NCBI GenBank assembly: GCA_037143335.1
Contig: JBAWZA010000013.1
Location: 1-64,000, forward strand
Source of the DNA: PALSA-1296 sp037143335
GTDB lineage: Bacteria; Bacteroidota; Ignavibacteria; Palsa-1295
Length of the DNA stretch: 64,000 nt
Reading direction: 5' to 3'
Positions 32,516 through 38,951 of this stretch are shown piece by piece. Within the stretch, counting starts at the first letter, position 1. Every line of letters begins with the position of its first letter. The notes below the pieces were generated by a model that was not told the DNA's origin, searched no databases, and saw only the letters and a program-made list of their open reading frames with translations. The translations under genes and the position numbers were made by a program.

Positions 32516-32545
32516 AAGCCCCCCCTCATCGAGGGAGGGCCTGCA
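32516..32545 (-). terminator. Terminator of the broken gene at 32.6-33.3 kb
   Basis: GCCCTCCCTC and GAGGGGGGGC pair (one G-T) on the minus strand around a short loop, followed by TTTTATTTTTTT. The T-run is on the minus side, so it ends minus-strand transcription; the stem may also slow transcription leaving the DUF4062 gene. Confidence 0.75.
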
Positions 32546-32559
32546 CATGTTACAGTATA

Positions 32560-33300
32560 TTATCTGCCCATATTCATTATATCCATACTCACAATCCCTG
32601 CCGAACTTCCATCAGTCGTAAGCGCGGAGAATGTGCCGTTCTGCATACTCGAAGCTGCACAGCTATACATATTTCCGTCTGAACCGATGGCGTAGAATGT
32701 TCCGCCGTTCTGAAGGATATCAATAGGATTTACCCCTGAAGGCAGCTGAGCATTGACGGCAAGAGTTGATCCAGAGTATTGCACTTGCCAAATGGCATTG
32801 TTGATGATGACGTAAAGTACACCACTGCTATCAAATGCCATTCCTGCGACACCGCTGATGCCATTATAAATCGCGGACTTTGTCTGTGCCTAGTTACTGC
32901 CACTCACCGGAGCGCGAAACGCACCACCGCCATAAAATCCATACCATAAACGTCCGTTGTTGCCATACCAACCGTTGGCAAGCAATACGGTTGACCCACT
33001 CGGAGGGGAAGAAATTCCGAGATTTGAATACACCGAGCTGGGGACCGTTCGGATCTTGAAAATATTTCCGCTATTATTATACCACGTCCAAGAGCCAGAG
33101 TAACTCGTGATGGTGCCGAGTAATCCAGTGCTCTTATCCGTGCCGAGCAGTGATCCGCCACCGCTTGCAATGACAACCGAGTTAAGGTTGGTTGCTGCAT
33201 TAGTTTGCACGTTCCACGTGTTGCCGTTTGCAAATGAACCTGAAGAGTATGCGCAGAGTTGACCGCCACTGTTAACGCCGATAATTCCTGTGAATGACAT
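32560..33300 (-). pseudogene. Propeller-like gene interrupted by in-frame TAG
   Basis: A 247-codon frame runs from ATG at 33300 to the stop at 32560, with a single TAG at 32892-32890. Both parts are in the same frame and have the same character: short Gly/Ser/Asn-rich repeats such as GVNSGGQLCAYSSGSF, GLLGTITSYSGSWTW, MAFDSSGVLYVIINNAIW and YAIGSDGNMYSC, suggesting a small lectin- or propeller-like fold. No signal peptide. One nonsense mutation is the simplest explanation; sequencing error or readthrough are alternatives. A strong terminator follows. A perfect 8-bp inverted repeat (TTCGCTTC/GAAGCGAA, 33329-33352) lies in its leader. Function unknown. Confidence 0.65.
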
Positions 33301-33328
33301 AGTTGTATGTGATTAAATGGTGATGAAA

Positions 33329-33352
33329 TTCGCTTCGGGAAATTGAAGCGAA
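33329..33352. repeat. Perfect 8-bp inverted repeat in leader
   Basis: TTCGCTTC (33329-33336) and GAAGCGAA (33345-33352) around GGGAAATT, 29-52 bases upstream of the start of the interrupted gene. It may be a leader hairpin or an operator. Confidence 0.55.
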
Positions 33353-33503
33353 AAAATAAATAGTAGGGGTTTCGTTGTTACGAGGGACACAGCTTTCGTA
33401 GCTTGCGGTGGTGATTGTTTTATCTGAATAAAATGTCACGTTCCTCATCCTTCCAAAACATCCTAAAACAAATATACGTAAATTTTGAGATGCCGATTGA
33501 AGA

Positions 33504-33551
33504 ATCTAAAAATGTTGAAAGCCCGACGAAATTACTTCCGGCGGGCTTTCA
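33504..33551 (-). terminator. Possible terminator of secE-nusG
   Basis: TGAAAGCCCG (33516-33525) and CGGGCTTTCA (33542-33551) form a perfect 10-bp stem. On the minus strand it is followed by ACATTTTTAG. It is 255 bases past the nusG stop, so other roles are possible. Confidence 0.45.
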
Positions 33552-33695
33552 GGAGGTCACTATGAAACACACAGAACGTGAGACTGAAGTGTTGGTGAGA
33601 CACTAACTAATCTATATGCAAATGACGTGCCAAAGTTTTCTGCTGGAAAAAAGGTGGTTCATAAACTCTACGCTCCAGTCATTTCAAACGAATGT

Positions 33696-33739
33696 GAGAA
33701 ATCGTTATTCCAGAAAAAATTGAGGCATAACGATTTCTC
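33696..33739. repeat. Perfect 13-bp inverted repeat downstream of nusG
   Basis: GAGAAATCGTTAT (33696-33708) and ATAACGATTTCTC (33727-33739) are exact complements with an 18-base spacer. A second hairpin, TTGGTC-GAAAT-GACCAA (33743-33759) flanked by CCC/GGG, lies immediately next to it. Confidence 0.8.
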
Positions 33740-33805
33740 CCGTTGGTCGAAATGACCAAGGGGGTATTTTGATTAAAGAGATTGGGAATGGGGAGGCTCT
33801 ACGAC

Positions 33806-34357
33806 TTATTCAGGCTCGACTTGACCGTAATCAAGTTCAACCGGGGTTTTTCTGCCAAAAATCGAGACCTCAACTTTGAGCTTTTGCTTGTCGTCGTTGA
33901 TTTCTTTGATCTGTGCTTGGAATCCATTGAACGGTCCGTCAATAACCTTCACAGGCTGTCCGAGGAAGTAGCGAACTTCTGGCGATTCGGTATCTTTCTT
34001 CTCTTCGACCTTTCCCAAGATACGGCGCATCTCATCAGCTTGAAGCGCAGTTGGGCGATCTTTGGATGGACCTACAAAGCTCACGACACTTGGAATCGAA
34101 AGGATAATATCCACGATCTTCTTATCAATCGAAGCTTCGAGCAAGATATATCCAGGAAGGAAACTCTTGGATTTTACTTTTTTCTTGCCGTCGCGAACTT
34201 CAAAAACTTTTTCGTTAGGGATCACGACTTCCAATACGCGGTCAGCTAGCCCACGACGATTCATCTCATCTAAGATGTATGCCTTAACCTTGTTCTCATG
34301 TCCGGTAAAGCACCTAAGTGCATACCATTTCATTGTGGTGGCTTGTACTTCGCTCAT
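33806..34357 (-). CDS. nusG: Transcription termination/antitermination protein NusG
   Basis: 183 residues. The NGN domain begins MKWYALRCFTGHENKVKAYI and includes the RNA polymerase-binding SFLPGYILLEA. The KOW domain follows linker SPEVRYFLGQPVKVIDGPFNGFQ. It binds RNA polymerase, suppresses pausing and links transcription to Rho or ribosomes. It follows secE by 17 bases, the universal arrangement. Unusually the ribosomal protein genes rplK-rplA-rplJ-rplL do not follow in this window. Confidence 0.97.
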   Translation of the reverse strand: MSEVQATTMKWYALRCFTGHENKVKAYILDEMNRRGLADRVLEVVIPNEKVFEVRDGKKKVKSKSFLPGYILLEASIDKKIVDIILSIPSVVSFVGPSKDRPTALQADEMRRILGKVEEKKDTESPEVRYFLGQPVKVIDGPFNGFQAQIKEINDDKQKLKVEVSIFGRKTPVELDYGQVEPE

Positions 34358-34374
34358 GGGTTTACGTGGGTATC

Positions 34375-34611
34375 TTAGATTGAATAGACAAGGCGAAGGA
34401 CGACTTCAAAAATCTTATCCACGCCAAAGACAAATACGGAAAAGATAGCACATAAAGCGAGCGTGACAATGGTCGCATCAATGAGCGATTCTCTCGAAGG
34501 CCAGGTGACCTTCTTCATTTCTTTGTTGACATCCGCAAAAAATCCGACGACTCTATCCTTCACGCTTTTGCGCTCCGGAGCTGCCTGTGTGGTTACGAGT
34601 GTATCTGCCAT
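34375..34611 (-). CDS. secE: Preprotein translocase subunit SecE
   Basis: 78 residues. The amphipathic helix and single membrane helix are typical: RVVGFFADVNKEMKKVTWPSR followed by SLIDATIVTLALCAIFSVFVFGVDKIF. ATG at 34611 is chosen; a longer open frame upstream would run into tRNA-Trp. Part of the SecYEG channel. Order tRNA-Trp, secE, nusG is conserved among bacteria. Confidence 0.95.
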   Translation of the reverse strand: MADTLVTTQAAPERKSVKDRVVGFFADVNKEMKKVTWPSRESLIDATIVTLALCAIFSVFVFGVDKIFEVVLRLVYSI

Positions 34612-34710
34612 AATTCTCTTTTTTTGAGCGTAATGCTCTCTCTGGTCAACGGTAAAATTCGATTTTTGTAAACTCGCCCTTTCCAGAGCGATAATTACTT
34701 TTTTTATTTG

Positions 34711-34783
34711 CACGTCAGGAGGGAATCGAACCCCCAACCAACGGTTTTGGAGACCGCTACTCTACCAATTGAGCTACTGACGT
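34711..34783 (-). tRNA. tRNA-Trp (anticodon CCA)
   Basis: Acceptor ACGTCAG/CTGACGT, anticodon stem around loop CTCCAAA with anticodon CCA, and T arm with GGTTCGATTCC. The discriminator is G. It lies directly before secE, its usual place. Confidence 0.95.
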
Positions 34784-34797
34784 AAGTCTTCTCCCCC

Positions 34798-34842
34798 GTA
34801 GCCGCAGGCTTCTCGCTTGCGAGTCTCCTTCACGCAGGCTAC
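34798..34842. repeat. Palindromic element with GTAGCCGCAGGCTT
   Basis: GTAGCC (34798-34803) and GGCTAC (34837-34842) enclose a small hairpin CTCG-CTTG-CGAG. The first 14 bases recur exactly at 35680-35693, on the other side of the tRNA cluster. Confidence 0.6.
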
Positions 34843-34863
34843 GAATACGGTAACGAGTAAAAT

Positions 34864-35013
34864 TTATTTCGTTTCTTTGTGGATCGTACGCTTCTTATCG
34901 CGTGGGCAGAATTTGGTATATTCTACACGACCAGATTGCTTGCGCTTATTTTTCGTTGTCGAATAATTGCGCTCTTTGCATTCGGTGCACTCTAACGTTA
35001 TAATGTCTCTCAT
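34864..35013 (-). CDS. rpmG: 50S ribosomal protein L33
   Basis: 49 residues beginning MRDIITLECTECKERNYSTT and ending YTKFCPRDKKRTIHKETK, a full-length match to bacterial L33. The first pair of cysteines (CTEC) is present but the second knuckle has only one Cys (FCPRD), so zinc binding is probably incomplete. It lies between tRNA-Gly and tRNA-Trp, upstream of secE-nusG, the common arrangement. The elongation factor gene tuf, which often sits in this position too, is absent. Confidence 0.95.
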   Translation of the reverse strand: MRDIITLECTECKERNYSTTKNKRKQSGRVEYTKFCPRDKKRTIHKETK

Positions 35014-35087
35014 ATTCGTCTATAAATAAAATCGTTTGTTTCACACATCGCTTCGGCCACCGGTCGTTGCAACGAAAATCACTGTAG

Positions 35088-35160
35088 AGCGGGAGACGGG
35101 ACTCGAACCCGCGACCAACAGCTTGGAAGGCTGTGACTCTACCAACTGAGTTACTCCCGC
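35088..35160 (-). tRNA. tRNA-Gly (anticodon TCC)
   Basis: Acceptor GCGGGAG/CTCCCGC, anticodon stem ACAGC/GCTGT around CTTCCAA, and T stem with GGTTCGAGTCC. Anticodon TCC. Part of the Thr-Tyr-Thr-Gly cluster. Confidence 0.95.
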
Positions 35161-35186
35161 ACAAAAAACTTTTCTCACGCACTCCG

Positions 35187-35259
35187 AGCTCACGATCGGG
35201 ATTGAACCGACGACCTCGTCCTTACCAAGGACGTGCTCTACCAACTGAGCTACGTGAGC
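35187..35259 (-). tRNA. tRNA-Thr (anticodon GGT)
   Basis: Acceptor GCTCACG/CGTGAGC, anticodon stem CGTCC/GGACG around TTGGTAA, T stem GTCGG/CCGAT. Anticodon GGT; the discriminator base is T as expected for threonine. Confidence 0.95.
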
Positions 35260-35329
35260 ATTCGAAAATTGAGGATGGAGAATGAATTCTATTTTGCAAT
35301 GTTCAACTCTCCATTTTCAATATCTCAAG

Positions 35330-35411
35330 TGGGCAGGGAAGGATTCGAACCTTCGTAGACTTCGTCAGCAGATTTACAGTCTGCCCTCGTTGACCGCTTG
35401 AGTACCTACCC
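35330..35411 (-). tRNA. tRNA-Tyr (anticodon GTA)
   Basis: 82-nt class II tRNA with a long variable arm. Acceptor GGGTAGG/CCTGCCC (one T-G pair), anticodon stem GCAGA/TCTGC around CTGTAAA, T loop TTCGAAT. Anticodon GTA. Confidence 0.95.
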
Positions 35412-35495
35412 TATAGTAATTGGCTCAATAATAACGAATTCGCCATGCAAGACCACCATGGTGGTCCTGCGACAGCGTTTTCGCAATTAATATGG

Positions 35496-35568
35496 AGCCG
35501 GCAGACGGACTCGAACCGACGACCTGCTGATTACAAATCAGCTGCTCTACCAACTGAGCTATGCCGGC
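35496..35568 (-). tRNA. tRNA-Thr (anticodon TGT)
   Basis: Acceptor GCCGGCA/TGCCGGC, anticodon stem GCTGA/TCAGC around TTTGTAA, T loop TTCGAGT. Anticodon TGT. First of the tRNA run leading into rpmG, tRNA-Trp, secE and nusG. Confidence 0.95.
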
Positions 35569-35679
35569 ACAAAAAATCAAATTCTCTCCCGCCGAAATGG
35601 CGAAAGAGAATTTAGCGGGGTAATAAGGATTTTGAGGGAATAATGGTTCCAATAAACGCTCTATATTGTTTAATCGAGG

Positions 35680-35707
35680 GTAGCCGCAGGCTTTACCCTG
35701 CAACCAG
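35680..35707. repeat. Second copy of GTAGCCGCAGGCTT with hairpin
   Basis: Shares 14 bases exactly with 34798-34811. GGGTA/TACCC or GCAGG/CCTGC can form short hairpins here. It lies between the GT2 gene and the tRNA cluster. Confidence 0.5.
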
Positions 35708-35732
35708 TTGGTTGGGGATTGTTAGTGGCTAA

Positions 35733-36455
35733 TTACTCCGTATCAAACAGATTATACTTTATGATGCACCGGATAGCACTAAACCCATCTTTCCAGCCGA
35801 TTTTTTTGCCTTCGGCATAGGTGCGTCCGTTATAGGATATGCCTACTTCGAAAATTCGGATATTTTCTGTTTTGGATAGCTGTGCAAGTTTCGCTGTGAT
35901 CTCTGGCTCAAAGCCAAATCGCTTTTCTTTTAGTTGCAACCTCTTGAGGATCGGCAGACGGATTGCTTTGTAGCATGTTTCCATATCCGTTAAGTTCAGA
36001 TTGCTCATCATGTTCGAGAGCCTCGTGAGGAATTGATTGCCGACCGAGTGCCAATAGTAGAGCACGCGGTGAGCTTCGCCTCCGACAAACCGTGAGCCAA
36101 ACACCACGTCGGCTTTATTCTCAATGATTGGTCGCAACAGTTTCGGAAATTCCTGTGGATCGTATTCAAGGTCAGCATCTTGCACAACTGCGATATCGCC
36201 AGTAGCGGCGGCAAAGCCCGTATGCAATGCCGCCCCTTTGCCTTGATTGCGCTCGTGCGAAAATATTTTGACTTGAGGATGATTGCGAAAAATTTCGAGA
36301 GATGCCAACGTCTTATCACTCGAGGCATCATTGACAATGATGAGTTCGGTTTCGAGTCCCATCCCTGAAAGGTCAACACTCAAAACAGTTCGCACCAATT
36401 CTTGAACGGAACGCTCTTCGTTGTAAACCGGGATAATTACGGATAATAATTTCAT
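35733..36455 (-). CDS. Polyprenyl-phosphate mannose/glucose synthase-like GT2
   Basis: 240 residues of the DPM1/DPMS type. LSVIIPVYNEERSVQEL starts the GT-A fold, LIIVNDASSDKTL binds the nucleotide, the metal motif is VVQDADLEYDP, and GSRFVGGEAHR plus ETCYKAIRLPILKRL are typical of this group. It likely makes a polyprenyl-phosphate sugar on the inner face of the membrane. It is the last gene of a long minus-strand run and lies 72 bases after two YfhO-like membrane proteins that could use its product. Sugar identity unknown. Confidence 0.9.
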   Translation of the reverse strand: MKLLSVIIPVYNEERSVQELVRTVLSVDLSGMGLETELIIVNDASSDKTLASLEIFRNHPQVKIFSHERNQGKGAALHTGFAAATGDIAVVQDADLEYDPQEFPKLLRPIIENKADVVFGSRFVGGEAHRVLYYWHSVGNQFLTRLSNMMSNLNLTDMETCYKAIRLPILKRLQLKEKRFGFEPEITAKLAQLSKTENIRIFEVGISYNGRTYAEGKKIGWKDGFSAIRCIIKYNLFDTE

Positions 36456-36527
36456 GTGTGTAACGGGGATAAACAGCGAGCGTGGAAGTTCTGTTGCCCA
36501 AGGGGCACTTCAGGTGCCAGATTGGAA

Positions 36528-38951
36528 TTACGCTTTTGTTTTCTTCGATCTCTGTGAAAGCAGTGCAATAATGCAGCCGATGATTGAGCTAAAAGTTATC
36601 TGCATACCCAAAGCAAAAGTTGCTGGTTGAAATTGGAATTCAACTTTAGCATTCCCCGCTGGCACTATGATTGCTTGTTGTGCGTAATTCGCTCGATAGA
36701 TTTTTGTCTCAATGTCATTGACGTAACATTTCCATCCAGGGTAGTAGGTGTCGGTGAAGATGAGATAACAGACTGAATCAGTTCGCATTGAAATCAGAAT
36801 ATTTTCAGGCTCTGATTTTTCTACCGTGAGATGTGCATTCGTATAATCTCCATGCAATATCGAATCACCCTCATTCAATAGGAGACTTGCACCGAGGTTT
36901 GAGGTGTCAAGTAATCCTGAGTAAAGCAAAGTATCGGATTTGACGACAGTTGCATTAGATGCGAAATAGAATCGCGGCTTGTAGAAGCTGTTTTCGTAGA
37001 TGTGCATTCCTCCATCTTCAAAGACTAACTTTGCATCTGATGAAGCAATGCTCCTCGATTTGGTGACGATATATTTTACACTTGCCAGACCTAACAATCG
37101 TAAATTTATGGAGTCCTTCGGAACGTGTCGTTTGTAAAAGACGGACATCGAAGCTGGTGTCAGACTTTCGAACGCATGAAGATCGGAGATATGAAAGATG
37201 TTCGCGGAGTTGGCCACAAGAATCATTTTATCAACACGATCATCAGCCCACACTACGTAACGTGTGTCTGCCGAATGTGTTTGTAAAAAATTTACGATTG
37301 AATTAGTCGGATAAATTGGGAAAGTCGTTTTGTCAAGTAATGGAAACCATGACCAGATGAATACAAGAAGTTGAATGCTGGTAGAAACGCAGACAATCAG
37401 AAGGAGTCGCTTTTGTGAAATAGAATTCTTGTAGTAAAGCCGGATAGCTACAAGAATGGGAATTGCTGCAACAATCGGAATCCAAAGTTCAAGGCTCCAC
37501 AGAGAGTAGTAGTGCAGTGTCTTCTCGACCCTGCCAGTCATCCAACTTTCATTGCCAATGCCGAACGACGATTCCTTGATCTTCGAGGTAACCATCGTCG
37601 TTAACTTCTGCGATAGTGTGTCATGAAAAAATATTACGGCAGTGCAGATTCCTACAAGTCCGATGATGAAGGATGCAAATACTATATTGATTCGATTGAC
37701 GATATTTCTGCGCGCGTTGCGAAATGTTTCGCTCCCGATAAACTGCTGAAACATCACTGCACCAATTACGCTCAGCGAAAAACTTGCAACGATGAAGTAG
37801 CGATGATAGAGAACCGAGTAGAGGGGAGTGAAAATCGGCGATGCAATTGATAAAATTGCAAGAATAATAAATGGCCGAAGCTCGCGATTCTTCCAAAAAC
37901 TAAAACAGCCCCACACTCCAAACAGGGTTGGAAGAAATGTGAGCGCACCGTTGAAATTGATAACATCTGCTCCCGCGATATTCTTGAGTCCGAAAATTTG
38001 CGGTCCGCCAGCGAGTCCGGGGAAAAAGAAAATAGAGAGAAGGGGAATTGAAAGTAATCGCTGAACGATTGAGTATCCTTGATAGACAGATGAGGAGTTC
38101 AGAGAGCCACCGTGAAATAGAACAGTATAAAATAATTCGCCCACAGGCAACCACATGAATGCTGATAGTGCGAACGACCAAACGCCTACTACAATAAGAA
38201 GCAATATTCGCTTCGCAAGGGACTTTGGATTCGCTGATGGGGAGAAGAAAAATAATACTGCTACGATTATCGCAGCAAAAAAGCTTGTCTGAAAATTTCC
38301 GCCTAAGAATGACAGTGCAAGAAAAATCGCTGTGAAGTACAGGTTCTTCCTACCGTTACCGTCGAAGTACCGAAAGATCATAAGCACAGAATACGGCATC
38401 CAACAAAACGCAGCGATAATCCAGCGATACTCAGCATTCGTAATAAATAAACTGTTGAGCATGTAGGCCGAAGAAAATATTGCAGCAATCATCGGCGAAA
38501 TTTTGAAATGCTTCAGTAGCAACACCATCCCAAACCCAGCAATGAGAAGTTCAAGCAGGGTTTGTATGAGGATGGTATCGGCGGCGCTAAAGATGAGCAA
38601 CAGAAAATTCAGCGGGTCATAATTATTCGCCATCGTCTCGGCATACTGTGGGTAGCCACCGAGGATGTAGGGGTTCCAATACGATAGTCTTCCGCGTTGA
38701 AGCGCTTCTTGAGTTTGAATCTTATAAGGATAAGTTTGCAAGAGTCCGTCGGCAAGATAGTGGTTCTCGGCTTGTGGTGTGCCGTAGTGTCCACTGTAAG
38801 GAAGCGTCATCGTATCAATCATGTCCGATGGCAGGAAAGTCCGACCACCGAAAATGTAAGGATAAAAAGCTACGAGCAACAGCCCGACCAAGAATGCCGT
38901 CAGCTTAAGTAGCGGATAGTTTTGAGTATTATTCGCTTCGCTTTTTGTCAC
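36528..38951 (-). CDS. YfhO-like membrane glycosyltransferase, copy 2
   Basis: 807 residues with about a dozen membrane helices and a C-terminal extracytoplasmic region. Motifs include FLPSDMIDTMTLPY, NHYLADGLLQTYPYKIQ, YWNPYILGGYPQYAETMANN and the family ending YYPGWKCYVNDIETKIYRANY. In Firmicutes YfhO adds sugars to lipoteichoic acid; members use polyprenyl-phosphate sugars as GT-C enzymes. Its start overlaps the end of its paralogue by 23 bases, so the pair is co-translated. The long similarity of the two shows tandem duplication. Acceptor in this organism is unknown. Confidence 0.88.
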   Translation of the reverse strand: MTKSEANNTQNYPLLKLTAFLVGLLLVAFYPYIFGGRTFLPSDMIDTMTLPYSGHYGTPQAENHYLADGLLQTYPYKIQTQEALQRGRLSYWNPYILGGYPQYAETMANNYDPLNFLLLIFSAADTILIQTLLELLIAGFGMVLLLKHFKISPMIAAIFSSAYMLNSLFITNAEYRWIIAAFCWMPYSVLMIFRYFDGNGRKNLYFTAIFLALSFLGGNFQTSFFAAIIVAVLFFFSPSANPKSLAKRILLLIVVGVWSFALSAFMWLPVGELFYTVLFHGGSLNSSSVYQGYSIVQRLLSIPLLSIFFFPGLAGGPQIFGLKNIAGADVINFNGALTFLPTLFGVWGCFSFWKNRELRPFIILAILSIASPIFTPLYSVLYHRYFIVASFSLSVIGAVMFQQFIGSETFRNARRNIVNRINIVFASFIIGLVGICTAVIFFHDTLSQKLTTMVTSKIKESSFGIGNESWMTGRVEKTLHYYSLWSLELWIPIVAAIPILVAIRLYYKNSISQKRLLLIVCVSTSIQLLVFIWSWFPLLDKTTFPIYPTNSIVNFLQTHSADTRYVVWADDRVDKMILVANSANIFHISDLHAFESLTPASMSVFYKRHVPKDSINLRLLGLASVKYIVTKSRSIASSDAKLVFEDGGMHIYENSFYKPRFYFASNATVVKSDTLLYSGLLDTSNLGASLLLNEGDSILHGDYTNAHLTVEKSEPENILISMRTDSVCYLIFTDTYYPGWKCYVNDIETKIYRANYAQQAIIVPAGNAKVEFQFQPATFALGMQITFSSIIGCIIALLSQRSKKTKA

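Larger units (their letters stand above)
33353..33805. other. Structured region without a supported gene
   Basis: About 450 bases between the interrupted gene and nusG with three separate inverted repeats (33516-33551, 33696-33739, 33743-33759) and no convincing coding sequence. A 14-codon frame (33562-33606) stands 5 bases after a perfect AGGAGGT, but it has no recognisable product. In most bacteria rplK would follow nusG here. Confidence 0.5.

Noticed and set aside
32890..32892. Programmed readthrough or recoding of the TAG
   Set aside because: The following bases (GCACAG) are not the known leaky context and no recoding structure is evident; a nonsense mutation is simpler.
33415..33606. 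63-codon frame in the gap before nusG
   Set aside because: It runs through a 10-bp hairpin and has no recognisable sequence; only the last 14 codons have a ribosome binding site, and that is listed as an observation, not as a gene.
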